From Mugil cephalus (taxonomy: Eukaryota; Chordata; Actinopteri; Mugiliformes; Mugilidae), in contig NC_061789.1 in assembly GCF_022458985.1 (NCBI RefSeq), positions 19,448,357 through 19,512,356 of the forward strand: a stretch of DNA of 64,000 nt, written 5' to 3'. The position numbers and the translations under genes were made by a program. Shown piece after piece: positions 37,501 through 53,904 of this stretch (the stretch's first letter is position 1; every line of letters begins with the position of its first letter). Below the pieces are notes generated by a model. It worked only from the letters and a program-made list of their open reading frames with translations, was not told the origin of the DNA and searched no databases.

Positions 37501-40500
37501 TCTTTCATATTCTCCTCCAGATCTTTATTTTCCTCCTCCACGTCTTTTTCTCTTGTTCCAAATTAATTGTTCTCCTCTTTCAGTGCTTTACTTATCTAAT
37601 TAATTTTGTTCTTCTCTCTTCCAGTTCATTTTTTCTTCCATTCCTCTCCATTCCATTCTTCTTTTCTGCTCCTCCATGTCTTTGCTTTTCTCCTCCAGTT
37701 CTCTCTTGTGCTCCATCAGTTCTTTATTTTTCTCCTTCAGCTCATTCTTGCCTGTTATTAAGTCTTTTAACTTATTTCTCAGTTGTTCACCTTTCCCCAC
37801 TGTCTTTTTATTTCCCCCCATGTCTTTATTTTTCTGCTCCAGATTCTTCTTCTCCCACTCCAACACTTTATTCTGCAATGTCAATATTTCAGTCCCTGTC
37901 TTCATTTGTCTCTTAGTCTCGTTCTTAGTCTTTCTTGCTCCAGATCACTATTCTTGTCTTTCAGGTCTTGACTTTTCTTCACCATTTCTCTCTTAATGTC
38001 CTCCAGACTTGTGTTTTTTGAGTCCAAGTCTTTATCCATTGCTCCAACTGAAGATTTGACTTCCTCAGTTCTGCACTTTTTATCTCCATTTCTTGGGTAG
38101 TGTCCTCCAGCTCTTTAATTTTCTCCTCCAGTTCTTTATTATTGTCTTCCAGCTTTTTCTTTTTCTCATTTTTTTCCTCTCTGCTGGAGAGTGTTCTTTG
38201 TCCTTCTTGTCTGCTTCACTGGAATGCAGTTGTCTCTTTTCCTTTAGCTCTTCCAGTTTTGTCTTCTCTTCTTCCAGCCAATTGTTCAGCTCCTCTAGAG
38301 CTTCCTTCTCTTCCTCCATCCTTTTTCTCTCAGCCAACAGTTCTTTGTTGTCACTGAGGCTTGCAGAGAAACTCTCCTTCTCCTTCTGGAGCTGCAGGAT
38401 TTCTTGGTCTCTCTGGCTGCATTTCGTATCCAGGTCTTTAATCTCTAGCTGGAGTTTGTCCAACATCTTGTTTGGGCTTCTTGAAGAAGCCTCATTGGCT
38501 TTGGTTTTTACCTGCTTCTCCAGCAGTTCCTTCAACCGTTCATTCTCCCACTTGTTGTAGACTGTATCGAGGTCTGTTGTAGACTGAAACTAGGTCTAGT
38601 AGACTGTATTTCAAAAGCAGTCAGAGATATATTTTTACAGGCTCCCAAAAGCCAAAGAAAAGAGAAGTAACTGCATTGCTGCATCATGAAGAAACAATAG
38701 GTACACTTTCACAAAGTCTGGGATTTTGTAGGATCGTAGACACAGCCAAGGAAACTTAGTGCAGCAGATGAAAACCACATTGAGCTTATTTCCCTTTGAA
38801 ATCAGAAGATGTCCAGCAGAGCCATCAAGGATGACATGACTGTTCTCTAAAAGTGAAGCCCCTGGTGGCTGGCCGCACTATAGCTCACAAACTCTGATTC
38901 TTGTGTTTTAGTCAATGGACATGGATGAAAATAAAATCTAAGTGCATGCCGTATGAGATTTTCTCAGATATAATATCTGTTCTTAGTTCATTTTTCTGTT
39001 AACATCAATGGATTTCTGTACAGAAACCCCTGAGGCACTCTGTATCAAAAAACTGTAACCTACTGGGAGAGGAGGACATTGACTGTAAACGTCATGTGCA
39101 ATAGTTTCTTTTCCGCTTTATGCAATATATTATTTTCAATATCGTGTAGGAGTGAACAGTAACATGAGTTATGTGTCCAGTATTACCTTTAATAACTATT
39201 TCCACTTGCTTGTCTCCTCATGATACACATTATTCTCATTTCTCTTTGTAATGTTTGTGCTTCTGAGCTGGGCGAGCTGACTAGAGATTTGTCCACTAGG
39301 GGGAGTTGTGTATTTAAACAACACTGATACCAGAAATAAACAGCAGGTGGCAGCAACACGCAATCTAGTGGCAATTTTAGTTGTCTTGATTGGCATTTGT
39401 TGTACATACTCTTTTGCTCAAAGTCACCTTCCATGGCACCGTCATTCATAAATGCCTTTGTCAAAAAGGAGAAAAGTGGACGCAGAGTATCGATTTTTCC
39501 AAGAAAAATGGACCTGCTGTTTATTCATAGAGGTCAATGGGAAACCTTTATGCAGCAATTTCCAGTGCTGCAACAACATAATGTTCAGTGCCATTATGAG
39601 ACACACCATGGCAAAATACGCAACACACTGCAATGACCTGAGAAAAGAGAGGCAGGAGTCTTACAAAGTCTAACATTTCACAGTCCCAATGTAAGGCCTT
39701 AAAAATGTCTTAAATAGTTATGTTTTGTCTTTTTTTTTTTTTGTCAATTTACCGCTTCATTTGCAGTGTGACCCCATCTGGCCCTGGCCTATTATGTTTC
39801 TGTTCCTTAGTAAGTTACCTCAGGGATGTCCAGAGTTAATAGTTGAATGACAATAAATTATGTTATTTTTTATATTATATTTAAGTAATTCTGGGTCTCT
39901 GATTTTCCTTATTTTTCGTACTTTGTCTGCATCTTAAATTTAACTCACAATGGTCTTGAAAAGGTCTTAACAAGTCTTAAATTACTTTTGTTCAAACCTA
40001 TAGAAACCCTGGCGCTAATAGTACACTGGCTAAGCGTTATGGTTGTATACTTTGGATAACCCATGGTGCGTAACCCATTCAGTCTTTTGTTCTTCGACTT
40101 GAAAGCAAAAACATGAACAGCAATGCTTGCAAGAAAAGCGTATGTTGGAATTACATGTACTGTTATTAGTTTACCAATTATTTAATTTCTCATGTTTTTC
40201 TGTTTTGTTCAATAGAGTTGTGAGGCTGTCAGTGGACCAGGTTCCAGGTTCAAGGGTAAGCACTCCCTTGACAGCGATGAAGAAGATGAAGGGGAGGACA
40301 CAAACAGCAGCAAATACGACATCCTAGCCAGTGATGATGTGGAAGGTTTGTCTTATTGATAATGTGAACTGAAATGGAAATTTGAGGACATACAGTCTTT
40401 ATTTGCCCTTGACATGTTCAGATCTACTGTTTTCCCCCGCGTTGAAGCAGACACCTGGAAGGGGGCTGAATTGACCCAAGTGAATATCATACAAATAACG

Positions 40501-42180
40501 CATGAGTCATTGTTTAATTCAAGACTATGGCAACTTTGTTTTCAGGCCAAGAGGGAGCAACTATCGACTTTGATGAGGGAGTTTCTATTACTCCTTTCAA
40601 CCTGGAAGAAGAGATGCAGGAAGGACACTTTGACTCAGAGGGAAACTACTTCATCAAAAAGGAACAACAGATTAGAGACAACTGGCTTGACAACATTGAT
40701 TGGGTAATTGCTGTTTAGGGATATATGCTTTGTTCTTGAGAGCCTTTCAGGGGTTACGTACTAATATGAGTTTCTTCTTTCAGGTCAGAATAAAAGAGCA
40801 GCCTTTCAAACAAAAGAAGAAAGGTCTTGGAGCCAAACGGACACGAAGAGCAGGTGATGAAGATGAGGCTGAGGAAGAAAAACAGAGAGAAGAAAAACAT
40901 GCAGACCAAGAGGAAGAAGAAGAGGAGGTGACAGAACCTGCCGAGGACCCCCTGGCATCCTTCACACAGCACCAGCTCACTGAAGCTGTGATCGAACTGT
41001 TGCAACCTGGAGAGACAGTTGCTGCAGCGCTGCGTAGGTTAGGGGGACTTGGAGGACGAAAGAAGGGAAAGCTGAGGGAAGAAAGTAAACCCACTGAGGA
41101 GACTAAAAGGGATACAGAAAAGCTTGACAGGCTCACGGCACTGGCTGACAGACTGGTTGGATCTGGGATGTTTGAAATCTATCAGCAAACCTATGAAAAA
41201 CTGGGGTATTTGATGAAGAGCATGACCAGCAAGCGGCCAGCGGTGGGAGACAAACAACGTGGTGATGACGAAGAAGATGAACTTGATATGTTTGCTGATG
41301 AATTTGATGAGAAGCATGACAGCAAGTCAGAGGACAAAGAGCAAGACAACAATAGAGGTTAGTGTTTCTTATGTTTACATGGTTCATCCTTTAGTATAAA
41401 AAAATATATGTTTTAATCAAGTTTTATATCCTTTCAGTAAGTGATGAAGTGATGTGGGAGTACAAATGGGAACATGCAGACAATTCTGAAGTATATGGCC
41501 CCTTCACCAGCCAGCAGATGCAGGTATTCTCAAACAACATTTTTAAATTGGAAAGCAGCCCTTGATTATGCTGATATGTGCAAATGAATCATCTCTTTGT
41601 CACTGCTTTTCTTTTGATACTTTACATTTTTACATTTTTGTAAGCAATGTGATCAGAAAGATGGAATGCAAAAGAGTATATTGTTACTCTACAGATTTTT
41701 GTCCCAAGACACCTGTTTTGATCAATCTTGTCACATTTGGTTCCTATACACATTGGAAATGTAAAGATGGTTACACACTTGGGAATTAATTTTAGTTGAT
41801 ATCTTAGCATTATTGCTAATGGCTACTTCCCCATTCCCATTTAATGTTTTTATTTGTTGTTTAATTAAAATTAAATCAGGTTTGTGGAAAAATATTGTCA
41901 AATTTTTACAAGCAGGCATTTTCATGATTATTTCCCCCCGCCACCCATAGTGGCAAATTTATTAGTAAATCCAATTATGTGTTCTAGATTATTGTGTTTT
42001 AGACTAGTCTTACCTTTCACCTCAGTCTGAGCTGGTAGGTCTTAATCTTCTTATTATCTGTTTTTGCAGGATTGGGTGGATGAAGGCTATTTCAGTAGTG
42101 GCGTTTACTGCAGGAGATTGGACCAGGAGGGATCTCAGTTCTACAACTCCAAGAGACTAGACTTTGATCTCTACACTTGA
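34526..42180 (+). CDS. cd2bp2: CD2 cytoplasmic tail-binding protein 2 / U5-52K (six coding exons)
   Basis: Coding exons are 34526-34600, 40216-40345, 40546-40703, 40784-41357, 41438-41523 and 42070-42180, giving 377 residues against 341 in human. The N-terminus [11 protein letters not shown] is characteristic. The middle is acidic and lysine-rich. The C-terminal GYF domain (about 314-377) has VMWEYKWE, the proline-peptide pocket YGPF (332-335), QMQxW and GYF (347-349), then ends [13 protein letters not shown]. Intron 5 splits the GYF domain. The human protein is the U5 snRNP 52K subunit, which binds PRPF6 and leaves before the tri-snRNP forms; it was first found binding the CD2 tail. The start exon follows a CTCTCTGCAG acceptor, so a non-coding exon lies upstream. 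Intron 1 is unusually long (5.6 kb) and carries two decayed coding relics. Confidence 0.95.
36119..36154. repeat. 12-bp tandem repeat, about three copies
   Basis: The unit TTTTACTGTAAA is repeated head to tail in cd2bp2 intron 1. The unit is itself nearly palindromic. Confidence 0.85.
36703..36860 (+). repeat. Dispersed teleost repeat fragment in cd2bp2 intron 1
   Basis: ATGGTAAATGGTCTTTTTGC, CCATTCACTCACACAAACAC, a CA run, and CATTCATACACCAGTG followed by GGGAGCAACTG reproduce the word order of a common fish repeat (TAAATGG head, ACACATTCATACAC centre). Confidence 0.6.
37215..38565 (-). pseudogene. Decayed coiled-coil gene made of 21-bp heptad repeats
   Basis: Read on the minus strand, the stretch encodes almost continuous Glu/Lys heptads in pieces that switch frame. 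The pieces run from [16 protein letters not shown] (about 38540) through NKEL-x-E-K type units such as [16 protein letters not shown] (about 37700) to [16 protein letters not shown] (about 37250). Frame changes are visible near 38190, 38045, 37910 and 37250, with in-frame stops near 37600 and 37420. Repeat units are 21 bp at DNA level (CTGATGGAGCACAAGAGAGAA-like). It lies antisense inside cd2bp2 intron 1. Parent gene unknown; long coiled-coil tails occur in fish GIMAP-like and golgin-like proteins, but I cannot assign it. Genuine short exons joined by unseen splicing are a less likely alternative. Confidence 0.6.
39443..39680 (+). mobile_element. hAT-type BED zinc-finger (DUF4371-like) relic
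   Basis: The translation [20 protein letters not shown], then [10 protein letters not shown] and a degenerate [10 protein letters not shown], resembles the N-terminus of hAT-derived proteins (GTF2IRD2/ZBED/SPIN-type, with FQEKWT..FF.E..GK.VCL.C...RHY..KH). The second Cys pair and the H-x-x-H spacing are damaged. It is a short fragment in cd2bp2 intron 1, and no inverted ends were found. Confidence 0.55.
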
Positions 42181-42330
42181 TCTATATCCTGCATAAAATG
42201 AATCACAACAGTCACAATGGCTTGCAACATTTATGTTTCACCTACAGTCTTTCCCAGTTTTTTTCATTCAGGATTTTGACATCAGATCTATTATTTTAAC
42301 ATCAGTTTTGTTTTCTGTACATTGTTTTTA

Positions 42331-42336
42331 AATAAA
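42331..42336 (+). terminator. cd2bp2: Polyadenylation signal AATAAA of cd2bp2
   Basis: Canonical signal 150 bp after the stop codon in T-rich sequence. It implies a short 3' UTR. Confidence 0.7.
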
Positions 42337-42856
42337 TCATGTGTGTTACTTTTGTGACTCACTGGGAACTATTTGAATTATTATCCACTTGCGAGAAGAC
42401 GCTTCTTTACTATCTTGTTAATTTGTTGAAACATAATATTAAATGGGATTTTTTTTCTGTGAATAATGTGATATTTTCATTCAATTGGAATACAGATTTG
42501 TTAAAATATTTAACTGCACATGGCTTCAAGTATACAAAGTGAGGTCCTTTACATAACTTTACATCAGTGTTGCAGGACTTGTAAAGTTTGTGCTCTAAAA
42601 GATTAAACAATTCCAGTTCTGCATATTTATTTATTTTAAATCACAAAGTCAAGTGATTTTCTTTAACATTCCAATCATTCTAAGTCATGGAAACCTGGCA
42701 AAATGTACAATCTTGACTATTTCAGAGGCATATTTCAGAGCTGTGTAGATGATCAACTGATTTTATTGGTCAGTGGCTGTTAAGTGAGGTTTTCGCATCG
42801 AGTCTGGGAAGTGTCTGACATTTTAAAACATCACTGTATGCTCCTTGAAAATTTTT

Positions 42857-43117
42857 AAATAGTAAAAACTATTAATTAAATGTATCAATAAAAGAAGACT
42901 TGTTATATATAAATTATGTTTTTACTGGCATACAAATATAAATAAAATTGTTCTATGAGATACCATGTTAATCGTATGAAAAAGATAAAATAGTGAAAAT
43001 TATTAATCAAGTATATCGACAAAAATGTTATAATAGCTCATTTAAATTATGCATTTACTATACAATATACTATACTAATTATGCTATGATGAGATTATAT
43101 GTTAAGAGTCGTACGTC
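42857..43117 (+). repeat. Tandem duplication of a ~130-bp AT-rich unit
   Basis: The first copy (about 42857-42986) and second copy (about 42987-43117) share, in order, AAATAGT(A/G)AAAA, TATTAAT, ATGTTTTTACT/ATGCATTTACT and GAGAT followed by ATGTTAA. They are diverged but collinear. They lie just before the prr14 promoter. Confidence 0.65.
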
Positions 43118-43129
43118 GTCGTCTTTTAA

Positions 43130-43430
43130 GAGATTGGGTCATGCGAGGACATAAAAGAAGACTATAATTTTTATGAGCCATTCGTCCTCGCATTGCTATT
43201 GGCTGCCCTCAACCCATGACCCTCAAAGTCTTATTTTAATTGGTCAGGTTTCAACAGGGCTTCACAGGCGGAAAAATAAGACGTGCTGTGATTGGATGAT
43301 CCGCCTGTCTGCTTGTTGGATTTGTAAAAACGGATAGATACATTTGCGGGTCGCGGTAGGGCGCCGTCCGGCATGTCTTGTTTACGACGAGGTGGGAGTA
43401 TTATTCTGCCGTCCAGCTAATCGTTCCAGG
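43130..43430 (+). promoter_or_regulatory. prr14: prr14 promoter with three inverted CCAAT boxes, and non-coding exon 1
   Basis: ATTGG (reverse CCAAT, NF-Y sites) occurs at 43198-43202, 43239-43243 and 43291-43295, and there is no TATA box. A 10-bp inverted repeat, ATGCGAGGAC at 43141-43150 and GTCCTCGCAT at 43183-43192, lies just upstream. A GC-rich segment at about 43340-43430 ends in a donor (CCAG then GTAAGC), probably the non-coding first exon. A further 29-bp untranslated exon at 44285-44313 has good splice sites. Confidence 0.55.
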
Positions 43431-44284
43431 TAAGCTTGGTTATTTTTTTAGCTGCCGTGTACATATGCAGTTAAACGACGAGTGTGGGATATGTCAAGTT
43501 AAGCCACAAAAGAAATGTTGGACGTTTGAAGATATGACAGTTCGGCTACGACTATACCTTGGTGCAGAAACTGTACGCTACACACTATGAGTATCGTCGT
43601 CAGTCAAACCAAGCAATGTGGACTGAGTAACAATAAAGCTCTGCTTGGACCTAGATGAAATGTTTAGTACACGACATTTTCAGTATAGCTATTATCTGAA
43701 ATAGGCTGGTGCTGTCTTATGTTAGCTTGTGAATAAAAGTTTGAATTTAGACTGGTAATTCCAGCAAGTAGACCGCGCTCGATTTTGATCAAACCGCCTC
43801 TCCCATTTGTTTGACAATATTCACTGAGGTTTACTTAATTGCTTACACACTGGAGATATTTCCGATCTACCACGTGGCCGTCTTTGTCATATTAGCATTG
43901 TTTTTGGGTGTAAGCTTTCCAACTCTCCGCTAAAAGACTCAGCCAATTGAACTGACTGGAAAACACCGAGAGCTCAAATTCGGTGTTTTACTACGAGAGC
44001 TGTGCTTTTTCCTTGAAATCTAATTATTGTTTTGTTATTGATTATATGTGGCGTTTCCCAATTTTTACCCCAGTTTTAGATTACAATATTGCATTTATTT
44101 TGTTTGTGCTTATTTACATGTTGCCCTTCAGACACATATCTGTCCGTTGTTGCTTTCGATTCAATATCCAACACCCCAAAAGACTTTTGTCTCGGCTGAG
44201 ACATAACAACACTTTTTTAGGAGGACCATTTAACTTTTGATCTGACATTTCATATACACTAACTGTTCTAATTCTTAATTTCAG

Positions 44285-44313
44285 AATAAATCTCCATCCC
44301 AGATATTTGCAAA
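44285..44313 (+). other. prr14: Possible 29-bp non-coding micro-exon of prr14
   Basis: Flanked by TTTCAG and GTAAGTG, both strong splice signals. It contains no ATG and lies between the presumed first exon and the exon with the start codon. Confidence 0.4.
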
Positions 44314-44441
44314 GTAAGTGAAGCTGAGTTATTAAGAACTCGTTTTGAATCGCTTCTACATTGATGTGAAACCCTGCATGTTTTTTTTCAGTTGTTATTT
44401 ACAGAGAAGGCCAGAGAAGGAGAAAGAGCGAGAGCAAGGGG

Positions 44442-51313
<6,872 letters not shown>

Positions 51314-52500
51314 CAAATGCCGATTGTTTGGTAGCTATCAGAGAAATAATATTGTGTAAATAAGGATTTCAACATGAAGATTCACACGAGTCTTCCAGCT
51401 CTTCTTTATGTCGGCGCAATCGATGTATAAATGTTGTGGTCACATGTTCCAGTTGAAGAATTATACTGTCCATTTTGTAGCAGTTGTAACCTGCAAGTTG
51501 AACAACAGTAAATCATAGCACCATTGCCTCATAGACATTGGTTTTAAATGTAGTTATAAATGCTTTGCATGTGTGTTAAGTTGTTTTTCATTCATTGCCA
51601 CATTCAAACCGTCCGTTCCTCACTTCAGACAGTTTCCATCTGATAAGCGAAACTGTCCTGAAACAAAAGTTGATATTTAGATTTTTTTTTTTTTTAATTA
51701 AATCACATGCTTACCCAGTATTAACCATCCTGCACCTCCTCCCTGCTAGGGTGACTCACGATGACAACAACTTTCTTTTCAAAGATAATTTGTTTTGAAA
51801 GAAGGCAGGATATCAATGCTAGTAGTTAGGACTTTGCAGCATCAATGCAAATTTTTTGTAAAGGCAGCTATTTTTTATGAAAAGCACAATATAACTTTTA
51901 AACATGCCTGAAGAGATTTGTATTCGCTGCAACTAGTTTCGCAAATTTCTGTCCATCACGTTTACAGTATGTACTACTAGGTGCGTCTGCACATAGCCTG
52001 GACTGCATAAACCAGTTTACCCAGTTCAGTTCAGTGTCTGTTCAGTTATTCAGTTATTTATGTTCTCATTAATATTTGTTAATAAGATATTACATGAAGA
52101 CAATATGACACTCCAGGGAGTTTTTTTTTTTTGTTTTTTTTTTTTTTTTTTAAAAATCTGTGGTGCTCTTTGGATTGTCTGTGGTGTTTATCTTTGTATT
52201 GCAAATGTAACTTCTTGTTAAACTACTAATGAGTGTATTTTTGTTTGCTTGTTCTTATTTTGCTCAAATTGTAATGAGGTTGCCTTAACTGTAAAAATTT
52301 GTTCAAACTGATGTTTTGATGTTTTGTAGGCTCGTTTGTAATCTTTTTTTTTTTTTTTTTTTTTTTTACGAGGACATAACAAAGGTTCAACGAAGTCAGA
52401 GCACAAACATTTTTGTCTTTTTATTTTTTATAAAATTGTATTTACATGTCTGTATAAAAGTACAACATGTGGATGCATTTGACGTAAATAAAACTAATAT
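51314..52500 (+). other. prr14: prr14 3' UTR and flank
   Basis: AT-rich and non-coding, with T-runs at 51679-51694, 52121-52150 and 52343-52368. The first canonical AATAAA is at 52487-52492, giving a 3' UTR of about 1.2 kb. Confidence 0.5.
52487..52492 (+). terminator. prr14: Polyadenylation signal AATAAA of prr14
   Basis: First canonical signal after the prr14 stop codon. A second AATAAA follows at about 52845. Confidence 0.5.
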
Positions 52501-52596
52501 GGTAACAATGCAATAATGCCAAGATAATGTCCGCACCACGAGAGGAGGATCTCATAAGATCCCGGAGAAGCACTGCCATGCCATTTTTTTATTTCC

Positions 52597-52742
52597 AGTA
52601 AGGACCCAGTCCTTAATGAATAGGTTTAGATTCACAGTGACTTAATTTATTTACTTGTTTACTATCTGCAAATTATATACCATATCTTAGAATGAGTATA
52701 TTAAATTGTAATAGTAGAAATTTTAAGGATTGGGTCCTTACT
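52597..52742. mobile_element. MITE-like element with 20-bp terminal inverted repeats
   Basis: The left end AGTAAGGACCCAGTCCTTAA (52597-52616) and right end TTAAGGATTGGGTCCTTACT (52723-52742) are inverted repeats with one mismatch. They enclose 106 bp of AT-rich DNA with no coding capacity. The compact size and near-perfect ends suggest a non-autonomous DNA transposon. I see no obvious target-site duplication, so the superfamily is unassigned. Confidence 0.65.
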
Positions 52743-53062
52743 AGATGTATAACTATAAGTGTTATGTAGTGTCATGTATAATTTGGCAATGCTTTTATAT
52801 GCTCATTTAGATTTTTAATTGTCCATATGTGCATATATTGTTAAATAAATATTACACCGTATAAAAACATGTAAAACCTCATTAATACAACTTTCCATAC
52901 TGGTGTGAACTGTGACGGCAAGAAAGACTAATGCGGTCTGAGTCCGTTTCATGTAACATCCAGCTTCTTTGTGTCTTTCTGATTTTTGACTTTAGTCGTT
53001 GGTAAGCAGCTCTGTCTCCACAAATTTCCAGAAACACAAGAGCCACTCCACTGGATATTTTC

Positions 53063-53902
53063 TCAGTCTTGAAAAGTGATGAGATACGAGATCAGTCCCA
53101 TTAACAAAGGAATTGACAGCAAAATGGAAATCCACGTCACGATGGAAATGATGCCAAATTTTCTTGCCTTTTTTGATAACTTTTTAGATTCCTCTCGATC
53201 TGTCGTCTTCTCAGCCTAGTGAAGACACAACAACATTGTCAGTTAGGGACTTAGCGTTGGCAACACAATCTAGCAGATAAATCCATACAGCTATATGTGC
53301 AAGTTAATTAATCCCAAGTTTTCCAGGTTTTATTAGTTTATTTTTTGTGTTACCGTCATTCTGCTTCTACTCAGCAAGAAAATCAATTACATTTTTATCC
53401 CCAGTCCATTTCACTGAAATTGTTTTAAGGAGGGCTCTTCGCTGACAGTATGGACATATGGACAGAATGATCACGACAATTAATAACTCTATAGTGTACT
53501 TTGAATTTTACACTATAAATTGCCCTATCTAGTGAAAATCATTTTAACTAATGTGATTAAGCATCACAGAGCAGCCACTTTAGTGATGTGATGTGTCTGC
53601 ATGTACTTGGAACGTGACTTACAGATTGACCCCTAAAAGAAAACCTGCGTCAGAAAAGAAAAGAGAAAATAAAATACCTCGACTGAATTTATCAGAGCTT
53701 TGATTCCGATGCAGGAGAGCCCGCAGATGATGCTCCAGATGGCCAGTCCCCTGTAGTGCTCGTTATCGCAACAGGACCCGAACTTCTTTCTCCTCCTGCT
53801 AACTTCCTTGCAAGTGCCATTTTCTGCGTCACTTGCCCCTGGTACAATAGGAAGTGGAGTGAATTCGTCCATTTCTATGCATGTGTCTGGTGATTCTGAC
53901 AT
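53063..53902 (-). CDS. TMEM265-like two-helix membrane protein (two coding exons)
   Basis: Coding exons in gene order are 53678-53902 and 53063-53215, giving 125 residues. The first half is acidic (MSESPDTCIEMDEF), followed by a basic RRRKK and cysteines. Helix 1 is LAIWSIICGLSCIGIKALI (about 53-71), and helix 2 is IISIVTWISILLSIPLLMGL near the C-terminus. A Lys/Arg-rich loop, ESKKLSKKARKF, lies between them. This dispanin-like topology and the sequence resemble TMEM265, encoded in human 16p11.2 near PRR14 and RUSF1. An earlier in-frame ATG at 53918-53920 lies within the intron before the acceptor TTTTACAG and is not used. Function unknown. TMEM265 identity is moderately supported; a related CD225/dispanin gene is the alternative. 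Confidence 0.75.
53216..53677 (-). other. Intron of the TMEM265-like gene
   Basis: Donor GTATTT and acceptor CACTAG on the minus strand. No repeat or coding frame is recognised inside. Confidence 0.6.
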
Positions 53903-53904
53903 CT

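Noticed and set aside
37268-38560. Several Ser/Phe/Leu-rich plus-strand frames
   Set aside because: They are the antisense reading of the Glu/Lys heptad relic. Their composition follows from the pyrimidine-rich strand.
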